A stretch of DNA of 64,000 nt, taken from the NCBI RefSeq assembly GCF_027943255.1, contig NC_072892.1, positions 160,334,792 to 160,398,791 of the forward strand. Reading direction: 5' to 3'. This DNA comes from Anastrepha obliqua (Eukaryota > Arthropoda > Insecta > Diptera > Tephritidae). This document shows, piece after piece, positions 23,741-35,004 of this stretch (positions within the stretch are counted from its first letter, which is position 1; each line of letters opens with the position of its first letter). The translations under genes were made by a program, and so were the position numbers. The notes under the pieces are model-generated. The model made no database searches, was not told where the DNA came from, and saw only the letters and a list, made by a program, of their open reading frames with translations.

Positions 23741-25560
23741 TTCTTATTAAGATAGGTGAAGGCAGGTGACATAGTTGAAGTACCAGTCTGGCACTCGTCA
23801 AGTAGCACTAAGGCGCCGTTTTGATATCATTTTGAGACCTCTAACAGGCAGATACCTACAGCCAGCTAGAGCTATTGATGTAATGAAGAGATTGATTGGA
23901 TTTAGGCTGGCTCACTGCCCCAAGCTGTCGCAGAAAGGAGCACCCAGTGGTCTTAATCGTCTAGCTGCCAAACCCGGTCATTTACAAAGAAAGTGCTCAA
24001 CAGTCTCCTTCTCTGAAAGGTCCCCACAGCTTCTGCAATGGCGATTAAATGGTAAACTTAGCTTTACCGCGCATATGCTGATCGTCCAATGAACGATAAA
24101 CACAGCTACGAGTTGGGAAATTGAATGGCATTGAGTCTACAGAACTATCTGCGCCCTGCGTCTATTGAGCTGTGGCCAAAGGGTTTTCGAAATAGCACAC
24201 GAAGAAATGAAAAAAAGAAGAAAGAACAAATGGACCTCCATCTTTTCTGCACTTACCTGAGAAATAAGTTGTGCAATTCCCCTTTAACAACAGTCAACAG
24301 GGATGCCGATGTCTGGACAGAAGATCTCTGAGACTAATTCAGTCCGCTTCTAGGCAAGCTCATCAGCAATTTCATTTCTCCCTATGTTCATATGCCTTGA
24401 AACCCAGAGCAGATCCTCTGTCCTGGATCTTTACTAAAAAGCATGCCAATTTTCTAACTTATCCGCCAAATAGTTTGGTTGCGAGAGTCATTTCAAACAG
24501 ACAGGTGAGCGCGTCTACGAGCATTCCATTCTGCGTTACTCGAACGAGTCGGATTTACATATATCCGGTAAAGAACTATCACTATAGACTACTATCGACT
24601 GGTTCGATGCCAGAAGACTCGAGTATTTCACAGACGGCGCGAAAACAAATACTGGAGTCGGAGCTGGAATCCATGGTCCAAACACGAAGCTCTCCGAACG
24701 GCAATGGCCAAATTTCCTAGCGTTTTTTACACGGGTAAACCACAGTCTATGGCTCAATTCCTGAGTAATCCGAGAGCTCGTTCCACGATCTCGTTGATTA
24801 TAGCTGGAAATATTCCCGAAACTATTAGTGACCATAGTCATCCGCATACGTCACTGCTTTAATTCCCTTTCGCGCGAACTTGGAAAGGATGTTCTTGACA
24901 ACTAATAACCACAGCAGAGGGGATAAAACTCCACCATATGGAGTTCGTCTGTTGACAGAGCGTTTAACTGTGCTACTGATCACCTAGCCGATGATTATTC
25001 TAATTTAAGGCATCCAGTCGTTGAGACCTATGTCCGAGCCTAACCTATTAAGAACCTCAGTTATGAAGGTGTTGAAAGTTATGAAGCTGGTGTCGCCTCT
25101 ATGTCGAGAAAGGCGACAACTGAGTACTGTTTTCTATGCTTCTCTCAATCGTTTCTAAATCGTTTGTAAACCTTATGGAGAGCTGCTTCTGTAGATTTTT
25201 CTTTGGGATAGGAATGTTGGGATGTTTAAACTTTTTTATTTGTAATCTTTTCTCTAAGATATGCGTCCAGCAATCGTTCGAGGGTTTTAAGAATAAAAGA
25301 GGATGAACTGTATTCGCTGTATCATGACCGCTTCTGCCAGGTTTGATGATAAAAATCAGCTTAACACACCTCCAGCTTTTTGGAGTATGCGCTAGCATAA
25401 GACTTTTTTGGGGAAAGACCTCCAGCCGCAAAATCATCATTTCTCGAGTATTCCACAACATGGCAAAGAATATCCCATCTGGGCCGGCTGCTTTGTATGG
25501 TTCAAAGTTGTTCATCGCCCATAAAAATGAGTTGGGAATATAATAAAAAAATTACCATTG
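23740..25560 (-). mobile_element. LINE: RT, RNase H and zinc tail, with an inverted segment
   Basis: On the minus strand: NNFEPYKAAGPDGIF (about 25510-25465, RT start), SWRCVKLIFIIKPGR (about 25378-25335), AFLDIE (about 25115), PYGGVLSPLLW (about 24945-24912) and VTYADD (about 24860), so most of an RT is present. RNase H follows: IVVYSDSS (about 24585), LWVSRHMNIGRNEIADELA (about 24400-24345) and the zinc tail CRSCGDLSEKETVEHFLCK (about 24045-23985). The first RNase H block, YFTDGAKTNTGVGAGIHGP (about 24625-24685), is on the plus strand, so a short segment is inverted. Stops and frameshifts throughout. The GGVLSPLLW/YADD layout with RNase H fits LOA/R1-like elements. Confidence 0.8.
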
Positions 25561-25599
25561 GGAAATCACACAAGAAGTCCATTAAGCGAAAAGACTTAT

Positions 25600-25930
25600 A
25601 AGACCTTTTACCTACAAAAGAAAGCTGCATAATATGCGTAAAGGAGACTGAGGGAAACTAGTTGGTCTTCTGACGAGTGAATATTACTTAAATTTCCATA
25701 TCTCAAAAATTCACATTGGGAATAAGACAGAGTGTAGGCTCAGGCTGAGGCGGATGATGAAACCACAGAGCGTATCTTCTACAACTGTAAACGCAAGACT
25801 GCACATCTTACACCGAGATCAAATGGATCCGAATGATCACAAGAATGATTCTGTTGCTGATATTCGAAAACTTCTCCGCAAGGCGGAAATTTGACTGAAA
25901 GAATTTGGCTTTCAATCAATTCCCAACCTA
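25600..25930 (+). mobile_element. LINE C-terminal zinc-knuckle fragment
   Basis: Plus-strand reading SEYYLNFHISKIHIGNKTEC (about 25675-25735), then in a shifted frame EADDETTERIFYNCK (about 25745-25790) and VADIRKLLRKAEI to about 25893. This matches the tail that follows RNase H in LINE ORF2 proteins. Its orientation is opposite to the neighbouring LINE at 23740-25560. Confidence 0.6.
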
Positions 25931-26009
25931 AAGGTTAATTAGAACCTGTTGAAATACATCTAAGGTAGTAGTGCCAGTCAATAGGACTAGTATTAACTAC
26001 TTCTTAAAC

Positions 26010-26880
26010 TTTTAGTGGGCAGAAAAGCGCTTTTAGGTCGAATTGTCGGCCATGGGCACACTGCAGATGCAAAATTATTATTAATATCACCGATACCGAA
26101 GCGAGTTCCCAATAAGATAATCCGTCTCATCAGAGCCCATTACGAGAACTCCGAACTAACAGTGCTTGACAATGGCAACATCAGCGACCCATTAGGTTGC
26201 CCCTGTCCCCCTTTCTCTTCGCCAACGTCCTGGACGACGTTATGAGAAGGCATCGTATGGAGTTTCACCAGACAACTTGAAGACCTAGACTTCGTCGATG
26301 ATATCTGCATCCTCTCTCACAAATTCACTGACACACAAGCCAAGGCGGACTGACTAGTCATGCTGGCAGGCACTATCGGAAGACAGCATCGCCAAGGCAA
26401 AGGCTATGAGAGACAGCTACAATAAAGCGAGACATATAATAGGTGACGGGAGCCCGGTTGAGTTTGTCGAAAGTTTCTACTACTTCGGCTGCACTATCAC
26501 GACAGACGGCTGAGCAGATGAAGATGTCAACTGTAGACTACACGAAGTAAGAGCGGCGTTCAGAATGGGCGAGTACGCAAATCTCCAGACGCACTAAACT
26601 GTGAATATTCAGTTGGTCTCCAACACCATCACACAGAGGCTACAATCTTTCGTCGACAAATTCCTCCGCATCATCTGTAGAATATTCTGGACGAACACCA
26701 TCACCAACGACGCGCTGTGGAGATCAATGCAAAGGTCGATGTTGTGCAAACTAGCACATGCCGACATTACATGAGATGGCGCAAAAACAACAGCCCAGAA
26801 CCGTGTACGATGGGAAAAGTCTTGTCGATCCACTATGCTCCCGAGCGGAGTGAACAAGGACATAAAAAAATCCTATAATA
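26010..26880 (+). mobile_element. LINE reverse transcriptase fragment
   Basis: IIRLIRAHYENSELTV (about 26118-26165, RT thumb-proximal block), then EDLDFVDDICILSH (about 26278-26320, where the box FADD has become FVDD), the YFGC and DEDV region near 26480-26530, and FVDKFLRIICRIFW (about 26650-26690). Several frame breaks. Same general LINE type as 17020-17860. Confidence 0.75.
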
Positions 26881-27149
26881 GAAAAAATCCTTTTCTTTTG
26901 AATGCTTGATCCGTTCAAAATTAAAATAATAAATTAATTAATGCAAGTATTAATAAGGACTTTGTAGACAAAAAAATGAACTGTGAAAAAGCAAAACAAA
27001 AAATCTCAAATCGTCCTAAGGCAACTCTCAAACAACGATTAGAATCATCCATCTCTAGTTTACGCAATTTTGCAGAGATTTTAATACTAAGAATGAGTTA
27101 TCATCGTCATTGTTTCCGTGAATTCCTAGCGGAACATGGGGCACCAACT

Positions 27150-29760
27150 ACACCTACGCGTCATCTCGTCCCATTATTGAATAACGCCCTCACCTGCCCC
27201 CAGCTTAACTCAAGTTGAGCCGTCTCGCGATCCACAGTTCTTTTCCAGGTTTCCCTTGGCCTGCCAGGCGCTCTTCCTCTCGCTGTGAGTGGGTTCCATT
27301 CCATTTACTTCTTCGCTATGTTGTCGTCTTCTTTGCGCAAAGTGTCACCAATCCACTTGCATATCTGTCTTCTAATGTCTAGCGGCTTCATGTTTCCTAT
27401 TTCGAACAATTCCTTGTTTGACATTATTTTTGGCCACAAAATTGGGAATATAATCCATAGACAGCGGTTGACAACAAGTTTTTGTCGATTATTTATAACC
27501 TTTTAACATTCTGGTACAATATCCTGAATGCTTCTATGGTCTTCTCATTTCGGGACCGCAAGTCTACATTCGTGCCACCACTCGGGGCAACTTTCCTATC
27601 GAGGTATGCACATTCTGGTCGCCCAATTGTGATCAGCAAGCCTTAAATGGTGTATACAATCTACTTTGGTATATGGAACGATCGGTGAGTGTAGAACGCC
27701 CAGGCTGATCACTTCGAATCGCAGTTGACAATATTTGACAACATGCCCGAGTTTTTTTTTCTTTCCGGTGACTGCTAGACAAAAGAGGCTAAAGATGTTT
27801 ATGTCAAAAGCTCATCACTATCTTTGGGTACCTCTTCAAAGAGAGAGTCAGCGTTACAAAAAGAATTTACGTGCTCCCAAACAACCCGAGCTGGAGACTA
27901 TTTTCAACTTGCATGCAATCAAAATATTGCAGTCATAACACCCACGCGGCCTGGTGAAGGAAAAATTCACATAGAGACATGGATTTGCCTCCTGAAATTG
28001 TGCTGGCGACATTGAAACGCCCAATGAGTCCACGTCCAGCAACATCTACTCGCACTGGCAACTCCTCCAAGACCGGTGAGGACCGTACAGCGAACAGATG
28101 TATGCCCGGTGGGTTTGTCGGTCTGTAGAGGCATTCAATGAAAATAAAAGTTCTCTTCCACCAGGACAATGTAATCATGTACCTGTGCGTGACTTGCATG
28201 ACTAAACACTCTCATCCAGAAGATTCACCAGATTCAACCGCCTGCGTCTATTCGCTATTTCCGAATAAAAGGGCATGGCTCGGTGTTAATAGTTTTGGGT
28301 CATATAAAGGGATCATCGATGGGGCAAAAGGCTATTTTGAGAGTCTCGAGAAATCGCGTTGTTTGGAAGGCATCAGTAAATTTGGCGAAACGTCGTATGA
28401 AGTGTATCGCGCTAAAAGGGGATCCTATTTTGATTTTTTTATATCCTTTATTTATTCTTCTTCTTTTTGCTTGGCGCGATAACCTCTTCGCGGCTTTGTT
28501 GTTCTTTAGCCGCGTTATCGCTATTTTCACCTCGTCATGGTCGGGTAGTGGAACGACATATCTCTGTGACATGCTCTTCATATTCTCTGTGACATGCGCA
28601 GCTATTTAGCAGGTTCGAGTAGTGTTCCCTCCATAAATTAAGATTGCTCTGGATGTCAGTCAACAGATCGTCGTCTTTGTTCTTACATGAAATCGCCCCA
28701 ATCTTGAAACCTTCTGTAAACCGCCGAACTTTCTGGTAGAATTTTCGGGCGTTTTTCCTATTGACAAGCATCTCAAGCTCCTTGCACTCAGGTATTTTGG
28801 TCTCACGTTTCTTCATTCTGATAATACATCTCTCTTCCTTTTTCAGCTCCCAGTAGCAATCTCACATGGCTCGCATCTTTTTTTTCTCCCTGTTGGGGTT
28901 GCAGTTATCCGATGTCATATATTCTTTGTGTAGTTAAATATACGTTTTTGACTGCACAGAGACGTGGGCGTGTTGTTGGCTGCAACAAGATAATGATTCG
29001 AGTCGATGTTGGGCCCTCGGTTCGTACATGCATCTTAAACACTAGAAGCGTGTCCTCCATCCACCACAACATAATCGATCTGGTTTCGCGTTTTCGATGA
29101 AGAGACAGCCAGGTAGCTTGGTGTACCTTCTTATGCTAGAATCTGGTGCTGCAGACTACCATGTTTCGGGCCCCGGCGTAGACGATCAGCCTCTATCCAT
29201 TACCGGATGTTTCGTTGTGCAGGCTGAATTTTCTGACTGTGGGACCAATAATAGCCTCGTTGCCCACCCTGGCGTTGAAGTCGCCAAGCACGATTTTTAT
29301 GTAGTGGCGGGGGAAACGCTCATAGGAACGTTCCATACGCTCATAGATGGAGTCCTTGGCCGCATCGTCCTTCTCTTCCGTCGAGGCGTGGGTGTAAATG
29401 TACGAGATGTTGCAAAATCTCGCTTTGATGTGGATTATTGCGAAATGACAGTGCTTAGCGACGAAGTCTCTACCCCGCTACAAATCCAACACCGAATTTA
29501 CGCTCCTTTACATGCCAGCTGTAGTGGACGTCGCAAGGTCCTCTGTTTTTTTTGCCTTGCCCCGTCCATCGCATTTCTTGAATGGCAGTGATGTCAGCCT
29601 TTACTCTCCCGGGGACTTCAACCAGTCGGCAGAGGCACCTTCCCCATTACGGGACCGGTCATTCCATGTGTAGCCCTAAAACCATAGTCCTATTGTGAGC
29701 AGGTAGGACCGTATGCAGAAGAATTGTCCTGGCCACTCTCTAGTGAGTGGGCTTTTTCCA
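27150..29760 (-). mobile_element. LINE: endonuclease, RT start and RT end, decayed
   Basis: Minus strand, from right to left: endonuclease remains between about 29700 and 28930, with clear RNQIDYVVVDGGHASSV (about 29085-29035) and RGPNIDSNHYLVAA (about 29010-28970), the C-terminal endonuclease block. Then comes the linker KFYQKVRRFTEGFKIGA with LLTDIQSNLNLWREHYSNLL (about 28750-28620) and the RT start EVKIAITRLKNNKAA (about 28530-28487). After an unexplained interval (27760-28480) the C-terminus reads WIGDTLRKEDDNIAKK and RGRAPGRPRETWKRTVD (about 27360-27220). The catalytic middle of the RT is missing. At 28455-28485 a different LINE 3' end (GTTATCGCGCCAAGC with GAA repeats) is joined in. Confidence 0.75.
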
Positions 29761-29843
29761 CTTGCGGTTTCCCAATAAGAGGTGTTATTTTCATATTCAA
29801 AGAAAAATACTATTTTTTGAAATAAATGATCAATTAGGATCTA

Positions 29844-31187
29844 CAGGGCCCCGCACTGCATGGGCATCAGCTGTCTGTTAGTTGGCTAAATGACCAGGAA
29901 ATCCCAACCAGCGATTGCTCTTGATCTCGAGCACCTCAAAGTAAATAAAGTGTTTATTTATCGCACCATTAGTCGTAGCATCGCAAAAGGTCATGGTGGT
30001 GGTCATCAAAAAACTGTAACGTCACGTGAAATGGTTCAAAAGGCGTCTTGAGCGAAATCCCCGACAAAGTACCAATCAAATGGCGAATGAAAAATTATCT
30101 CAAAGTCAAGTCTCACACCAAAGCAGCAACAAGTCAGACTTGAGAGACCGAAGGAGTTGCTTCGCTTGGCCGAAAGCGGTCAACTTCGGAACATTGTGTT
30201 TTCTGACGAGAAAATTTTTCAAATTGAGCAATTCGTAAACTCCCAAAACGATAAAATTTATTTTACTGACCGTTCAGCACCCGCCACTGGTAATGGTTTG
30301 GGCCGCTGTAACCGCAGATGGGCGCTCTCCAATCGTTTTCATCGAGCCTGGCGTCAAGGTAAATGCGAAATATTATCGGGAAAGTATTCTGGAGGTTACT
30401 TTGAAGCCGCGGGCAGACAAACATTTCGGTGGCAGACCATGGACTTTTCAATAGAACTCGGCACTGTCTTACAAGGCTCGAGAGAACCAAGAATGGCTAA
30501 AAAACAACGTTTCGAACTTCATAACGTCCACCCAATGGCTCTCAAATTCATCAGACACGAATCCGATGGATTATTCTCTTTAGGGCATTTGGGAGCGCAA
30601 AGTCCGAACTAAAAGATTCAATAGTCTCAAGGCGTTGAAAAAAGTCATGGTCCGCGAGTGGGCCAAATTACCTGCGAGTCGTATTCGGACAGCTTGCGAT
30701 TAGTTTCTGGACCATCTCAAGGCCATATATATATATATAATTGGCGCGTACACCCTTTTTGGCCGAGCTCCTCGTCCTATTTGTGGTGTGCGTCTTGATG
30801 TTGTTCCATAAATGAAGAGACCTACAGTTTCAAGCCGACTCCGAACGGCAGATATTTTTATGAGGAGCTTTTTCATGGCAGGTTTGCCATTGCCTGCCGA
30901 GGGGCGCCCGCTATTAGAAAAATGTTTTTCTTAATTTGGTGTTTCACCGAGATTCGAACCTACGTTCGCTCTGTGAATTCCGAATGGTAGTCACGCACCA
31001 ACCCATTCGGCTACGGCGGCCGCCAAGGCCATAGTCAAGGCAAAAGTTTGTCATATCCGGCAAAAGTAAATTGATTCTTAATTTTGTATTATTTCCACAC
31101 ATTTTTTACTTTAAATAAAATAAAATTAATTTTCCAAACTAAATTTATGGCCTTTTTAATTGGTTACACTTCGAGTGCCGGACTCTG
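29844..31187 (+). mobile_element. maT-like (DD37D) mariner-family element holding a SINE
   Basis: End sequences CAGGGCCCCGCACTG (from 29844, after TA) and, on the minus strand from 31187, CAGAGTCCGGCACTC form imperfect TIRs. The transposase remains on the plus strand include LRLAESGQLRNIVFSDEKIF (about 30157-30215, first catalytic Asp), then NQEWLKNNVSNFITS (about 30485), NSSDTNPMDYSL (about 30548-30585, last catalytic Asp) and VRTKRFNSLKALKKVMVREW to about 30665. The spacing from the lost QD block to PMD fits DD37D. The frame is broken several times. The SINE at 30728-31023 splits the C-terminal DHLKAIVKAK. Without it the element would be about 1.04 kb. Confidence 0.8.
30728..31023 (-). mobile_element. 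SINE copy with perfect 10-bp target-site duplication
   Basis: Complete SINE read on the minus strand: head GCCGCCGTAGCCGAATGGG near 31023-31000, GTAGGTTCGAATCTCGG near 30965, then the body, and the 3' end GGGTGTACGCGCCAATTATA followed by (TA)n at 30727-30745. CAAGGCCATA is repeated exactly at 30718-30727 and 31024-31033. Joining the flanks restores the transposase codons for KAIVKAK, so the empty site is visible. Confidence 0.95.
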
Positions 31188-31867
31188 TCATATACTCTTT
31201 TCCCAATGTAAAAACATTTTTTTTTGTTAATTCAGTCGGTGTGAGTCGTTTTAATCTTTTCCTGCTCTTTGCCGCTGGAACTATTTTCCGCATTTGTTCG
31301 TTTACGTGCTTTTAGCCATTTTCCATGCTTTTAAAATCATCTATTAATTGCCGGTACTTATTCTTAATTTCATTTCTTTCGTTAATGATATGCAGTTTCC
31401 ATGTTAGTTTTTCAAACTTTTTTTTTACCCCTTAGCCTCTTCCCCATTTCATTTTTAAGGCACTTATTGAACCACCCTCTTAAGCAGTAGTCATGCCATG
31501 TTCACGTATTTGTTAAGCATTTACTTCCTCAAACATAAAAAGACTTACACAATCGTATTGAGCGGCTTATTTACTTATAGAAGAATTTTATTAGCAAAAA
31601 AAACACGCATTTCATGTTACTCATACGCAGCGCTGAGCAGAGTGAAAATTTCCTACACCACTAATTAACTGACATTTGTCTAATATTTACTTTCGTCAGC
31701 ACAGTTGTACTTATTCGTACGGTAGACTCCTCCAGCGTTGACCCCCTCATTTTCTTTTTCTTATTCCTATTCTGCTTCTTCCTATTCTGCCTCTACTTGT
31801 TCTCGTTATTCTTCTTTTCTTCATCTTCTTCTCCACCTCCTTCCTCACGCACTCATTCTGTACTTAC
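31188..31867 (-). other. Intron (start) of the secreted-protein gene
   Basis: Directly downstream, on the minus strand, of the splice donor at 31867-31866. T/C-rich on the plus strand (31740-31850). No further exon recognised here or further left. Confidence 0.45.
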
Positions 31868-31993
31868 CTCATCGATAAACTCGAAATCGCCACCATTTTC
31901 TCCTACGTATTTCTTCTTCTTGGCATTAGCGCCGCTCAGACCGGATGACATCAACACCAGACAAATGGTTGTGATCAAAAGTAAACACCTCAT
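31868..31993 (-). CDS. First coding exon of a secreted protein (signal peptide)
   Basis: ATG at 31993-31991 in an A-rich context (AAAAAATGAGG). The exon has 42 codons and ends in GAG followed by the donor GTAAGTAC, phase 0. Residues 1-24 (MRCLLLITTICLVLMSSG, then LSGANA) form a typical signal peptide: one basic residue, a hydrophobic core and a small-residue cleavage site after Ala24. The mature start is KKKKYVGENGGDFEFIDE, basic then acidic. I do not recognise the gene with certainty. The mature start recalls N-termini of insect chitin deacetylases of the vermiform/serpentine kind, a weak lead from memory. No CBM14, LDLa or deacetylase exon is visible in 1-31867, so the next exon lies beyond the left edge or is too short to see. 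The clean frame, signal peptide and donor argue for a real exon. Confidence 0.65.
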
Positions 31994-33262
31994 TTTTTAA
32001 ACGCTTTACAACAACAAGGAATAAGCGAAACAATTGCACACACAAGTTTTTTGTTTTTGTTTTTTGGTTTTGTTTTTCTTTTTTACTTTCTTTCCTTTGT
32101 TGTTATATTATTTTTGAAGTATTTTTCTTCTTGTGGTGGATTTTTCTTATTGCCTTGACGTTCTCCACTGACAAGTGCCTTAATGACCCGGGTAATTTAC
32201 GTTTGCAATATCCGTTTCCTTTGAAGCGCCCAAATTATGTGCGCACACCGTAAGAATTCCAAATTTTATTGAATTTTCACTGTTTTTCTTGGCAGTGCGT
32301 CGCTATAATGAGATTTTTATTCCATATAATTACGCTTGTAAATTTCATTCATATTTGTTATTGTCTGCGAAGGCAGAAAAAACCAGCACACACACACACA
32401 TACGCATGCATACAATTTGCACGACTACCACTGCAACTGCTGGGAAATGAGTGCGCAAAGGACGAGCGAAAATACTCATACTTGCGTGTTTTTTTCGCTC
32501 CACCCGCATTCGCATTCACTTCACACACAGGTTACAGTTTCACTTGGAGCTACAGTCAATAGCAAATTCGAAATCTTTCTCTAATTTCGCTCGCTCTTAT
32601 AGATCTGTACATAAGTATGCATGTGTGTGTGTCTGCGTGTGCGTGTGCTGCTTTTTTCTGTATTACTATTTAGTTTAGTTCGTATTGCCGCACACTACCT
32701 CTAGCACACTAGCACGCTGTCTTGTTGTTGTATTTAACACGAACGCACATACAAACGTATTGAGACTCAGCACTTTGTTGGGTTCTTTCTGCTCTGCTAT
32801 GCTGCGCTGTTTATTGTATGTGGAAAATCCTTTTCATCCGCTTAACAAATTTCAACACTTTTAGCCACCGCCGCGTCCGAATGTAAACTGAATTAGTTTG
32901 TCCCTGTTGAAATGCACAAATATCATTGATGTGCTTAGTCGTGACTCGGGCAGAATTGTTGGCTGTGCGACGCATGCGGGGTGCGAATGAGAGCACATTA
33001 GTGCAATTTTTGGTGGTGTTGGCGGCTATGGTGATTACATGGCCGTTACATTCATTCTCTTCGAATGCAGTGAGAGTCGGTATTTTTGAATTGTCAATAA
33101 ATCGTAAATAGTGGTCGTGTGGAAATTTGGAGGGGCTATTTCGGAATTGGAATATATACCGCATTGAATATTTAGACGTTCATGAAAAAAAAAACACCTC
33201 GTAACTGGCTTAAGCTTGAAGGAAATACAGTTTTTCTAACTCAATATAATTCGGCCTTCACA
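31994..33262. other. Likely 5' UTR and upstream region of the secreted-protein gene
   Basis: On the minus strand this lies upstream of the ATG at 31993. It contains CA/TG microsatellites (32384-32405, 32615-32650), T-rich runs near 32048-32100 and a TATAAG word on the minus strand at about 32602-32597. No initiator is convincing enough to call a promoter. The minus-strand frame at 32811-33164 has no recognisable domain. Confidence 0.4.
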
Positions 33263-33264
33263 TA

Positions 33265-34552
33265 TTAGGTGCGCAACTAAGTTTCCGCTGTTTGTCAATA
33301 CATGCCGCCAGCAGTGTTTGCTAGTCGATTCTAACATTACCTAAACGTCATTAACCAAGCTTGGACATATGGTAAACAAACTGCTTCGACACATTAGTGA
33401 TTTTATTTTGGTATCATATACTTTTGGTTTTGTGAAAATGTCTGATTTTGTGCCGAATAATCGCCATTTGCGGGAAGTGTTGATTTTCCTCTTTCATTCG
33501 AAAAAAAACGGCGGCTGAAGGGCATCAAGAGCTACAAAAAGGGTATGGAAATGCTGCTTTAAGTGAAACAACGTGCCGAGATTGGTTCCGTCGCTTCAAA
33601 GACGGTGATTTTAATGTTGACGACCGGCCGCGTGAAGGAGGGCCAAAAACCTTCGAAGACGCTGAATTGGAGGCATTGCTCAATGAGGATCCGTGTCAAA
33701 CGCAAGAAGAGCTTGCTTCAGTATTAGGAGTTACCCGCCAATCCATTTCCAAGCGATTGCATGCTTTGAGAATGATTCAGAAACAGGGGACTTGGGTTCC
33801 TTATGAGCTAAAACCAAAAGATGTTGAACGTCGTTTTTTCGACTGTGAACAACTGCCCAGCGGCAAAAAAGGAAGGGTTATCTTCATCGCATCGTAACGG
33901 GTGATGAAAAATGGATTCATTTCAGTAATCCAAAGAAAAGAAAGTCATGGGGACTGCCCGGTCATGCTTCTACGTCGTCGACTCGGCCGAATATTCACGC
34001 TGCGTAGGTTTTGCTATGTATTTGGTGGGACCAAGTTGGAGCTATTTATTATGAACTATTAAAACCAAGCGAAAGCATCACTGGGGATCGGTATCGACTT
34101 CAATTGATGCAATTGAGCAGAGCACTGCGCGAGAAGCGGCCGCAAGACGGGGAGAGGCATGAAAAAGTGATTATACAGCATGACAACACTCGGGCTCACG
34201 CTCACCAAACCCGCTAAAATCAACCTGGAAACACTGCAACGGGAAATCCTACCCCACGCGCCATATTCTCCAGATATTGCGCCGTCCGATCATCACCTGT
34301 TTCGATCGATGGCACATGGTCTAGCTGACCAGTAGTTCCATTCATATGAAGACATCAAAAAATGGCTTGATTCGTGGATAACCTCAAAAGATAAACAGTT
34401 TACCGCGACGGTACACGAGATCTACCAGAAAGATGGGAAAGAGTAATAGCAAGCTATGGGCAATACTTTCAATGATTCACTTGTAACCATTTTTTCAGAA
34501 TAAAGTTGTATTTTCATTTAGAAAACAGCGAGATCTTAGTTACGTACCTATA
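33265..34552 (+). mobile_element. mariner (DD34D), full length but decayed
   Basis: Terminal repeats TAGGTGCGCAACTAAGTTTC (from 33266) and, on the minus strand from 34550, TAGGTACGTAACTAAGATCT, with TA outside. Transposase blocks on the plus strand are TCRDWFRRFKDGDFNVDDRP (about 33570-33630), LASVLGVTRQSISKRLHAL (helix-turn-helix, about 33712-33768), RIVTGDEKWIHFSNP (about 33890-33935, first Asp), IQHDNTRAHAHQTR (about 34172-34214, second Asp) and YSPDIAPSDHHLFRSMAHG (about 34264-34320, third Asp). Stops at several places (for example 34002-34004 and after HQTR) and frameshifts make it dead. About 1.29 kb, the usual length for mariner. Confidence 0.9.
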
Positions 34553-35004
34553 CATTTTGCAACAATTTGAGGCTCATCGTCTGGAGGCGGAGTGATGCGA
34601 ACCCTGGACGAAAGACCAAGCTGCATTTGATAAAACCTCAAAATAGTTTTGCATTGTTTGGCAACATTTTTTTGCTGTGACTATTTTAAATTTGCTATAT
34701 TTTGCCCAAGTGTTTTTTAAATAAATGAAAAACGAGTTAGCAGTTCTTATCCGATTATTTGGATAGTTTTTCATTCGGGAAGCTTGTACGTGATGAATCC
34801 CAAACCCAGCGCACAACCAGATATTCTGAGTTGCTGCGCCTTCTCACATCAGCTCGCTCTCAAACGGACTTCGGGAACTACCCAGAGGGTACTTGGGTAT
34901 ATCCCGGAGTTGTGAGCTGCTTGGACCGTATGCAGAAGAATGGTGTTGACCACTCCCAAGGGAATGGCAATCAGGGACTTTCGCCACTTGCGTACACACA
35001 AATC
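34553..35004. other. Spacer with possible LINE-derived sequence
   Basis: No gene. The segment GGACCGTATGCAGAAGAAT at about 34924-34942 matches GGACCGTATGCAGAAGAAT at about 29706-29724 in the LINE endonuclease neighbourhood, and the following stretch CACTTGCG also recurs. Part of this spacer is therefore probably a LINE-derived repeat. Confidence 0.45.

Noticed and set aside
32597..32602. TATA box for the secreted-protein gene
   Set aside because: TATAAG is present on the minus strand, but no initiator lies at the right distance, so no promoter is called.
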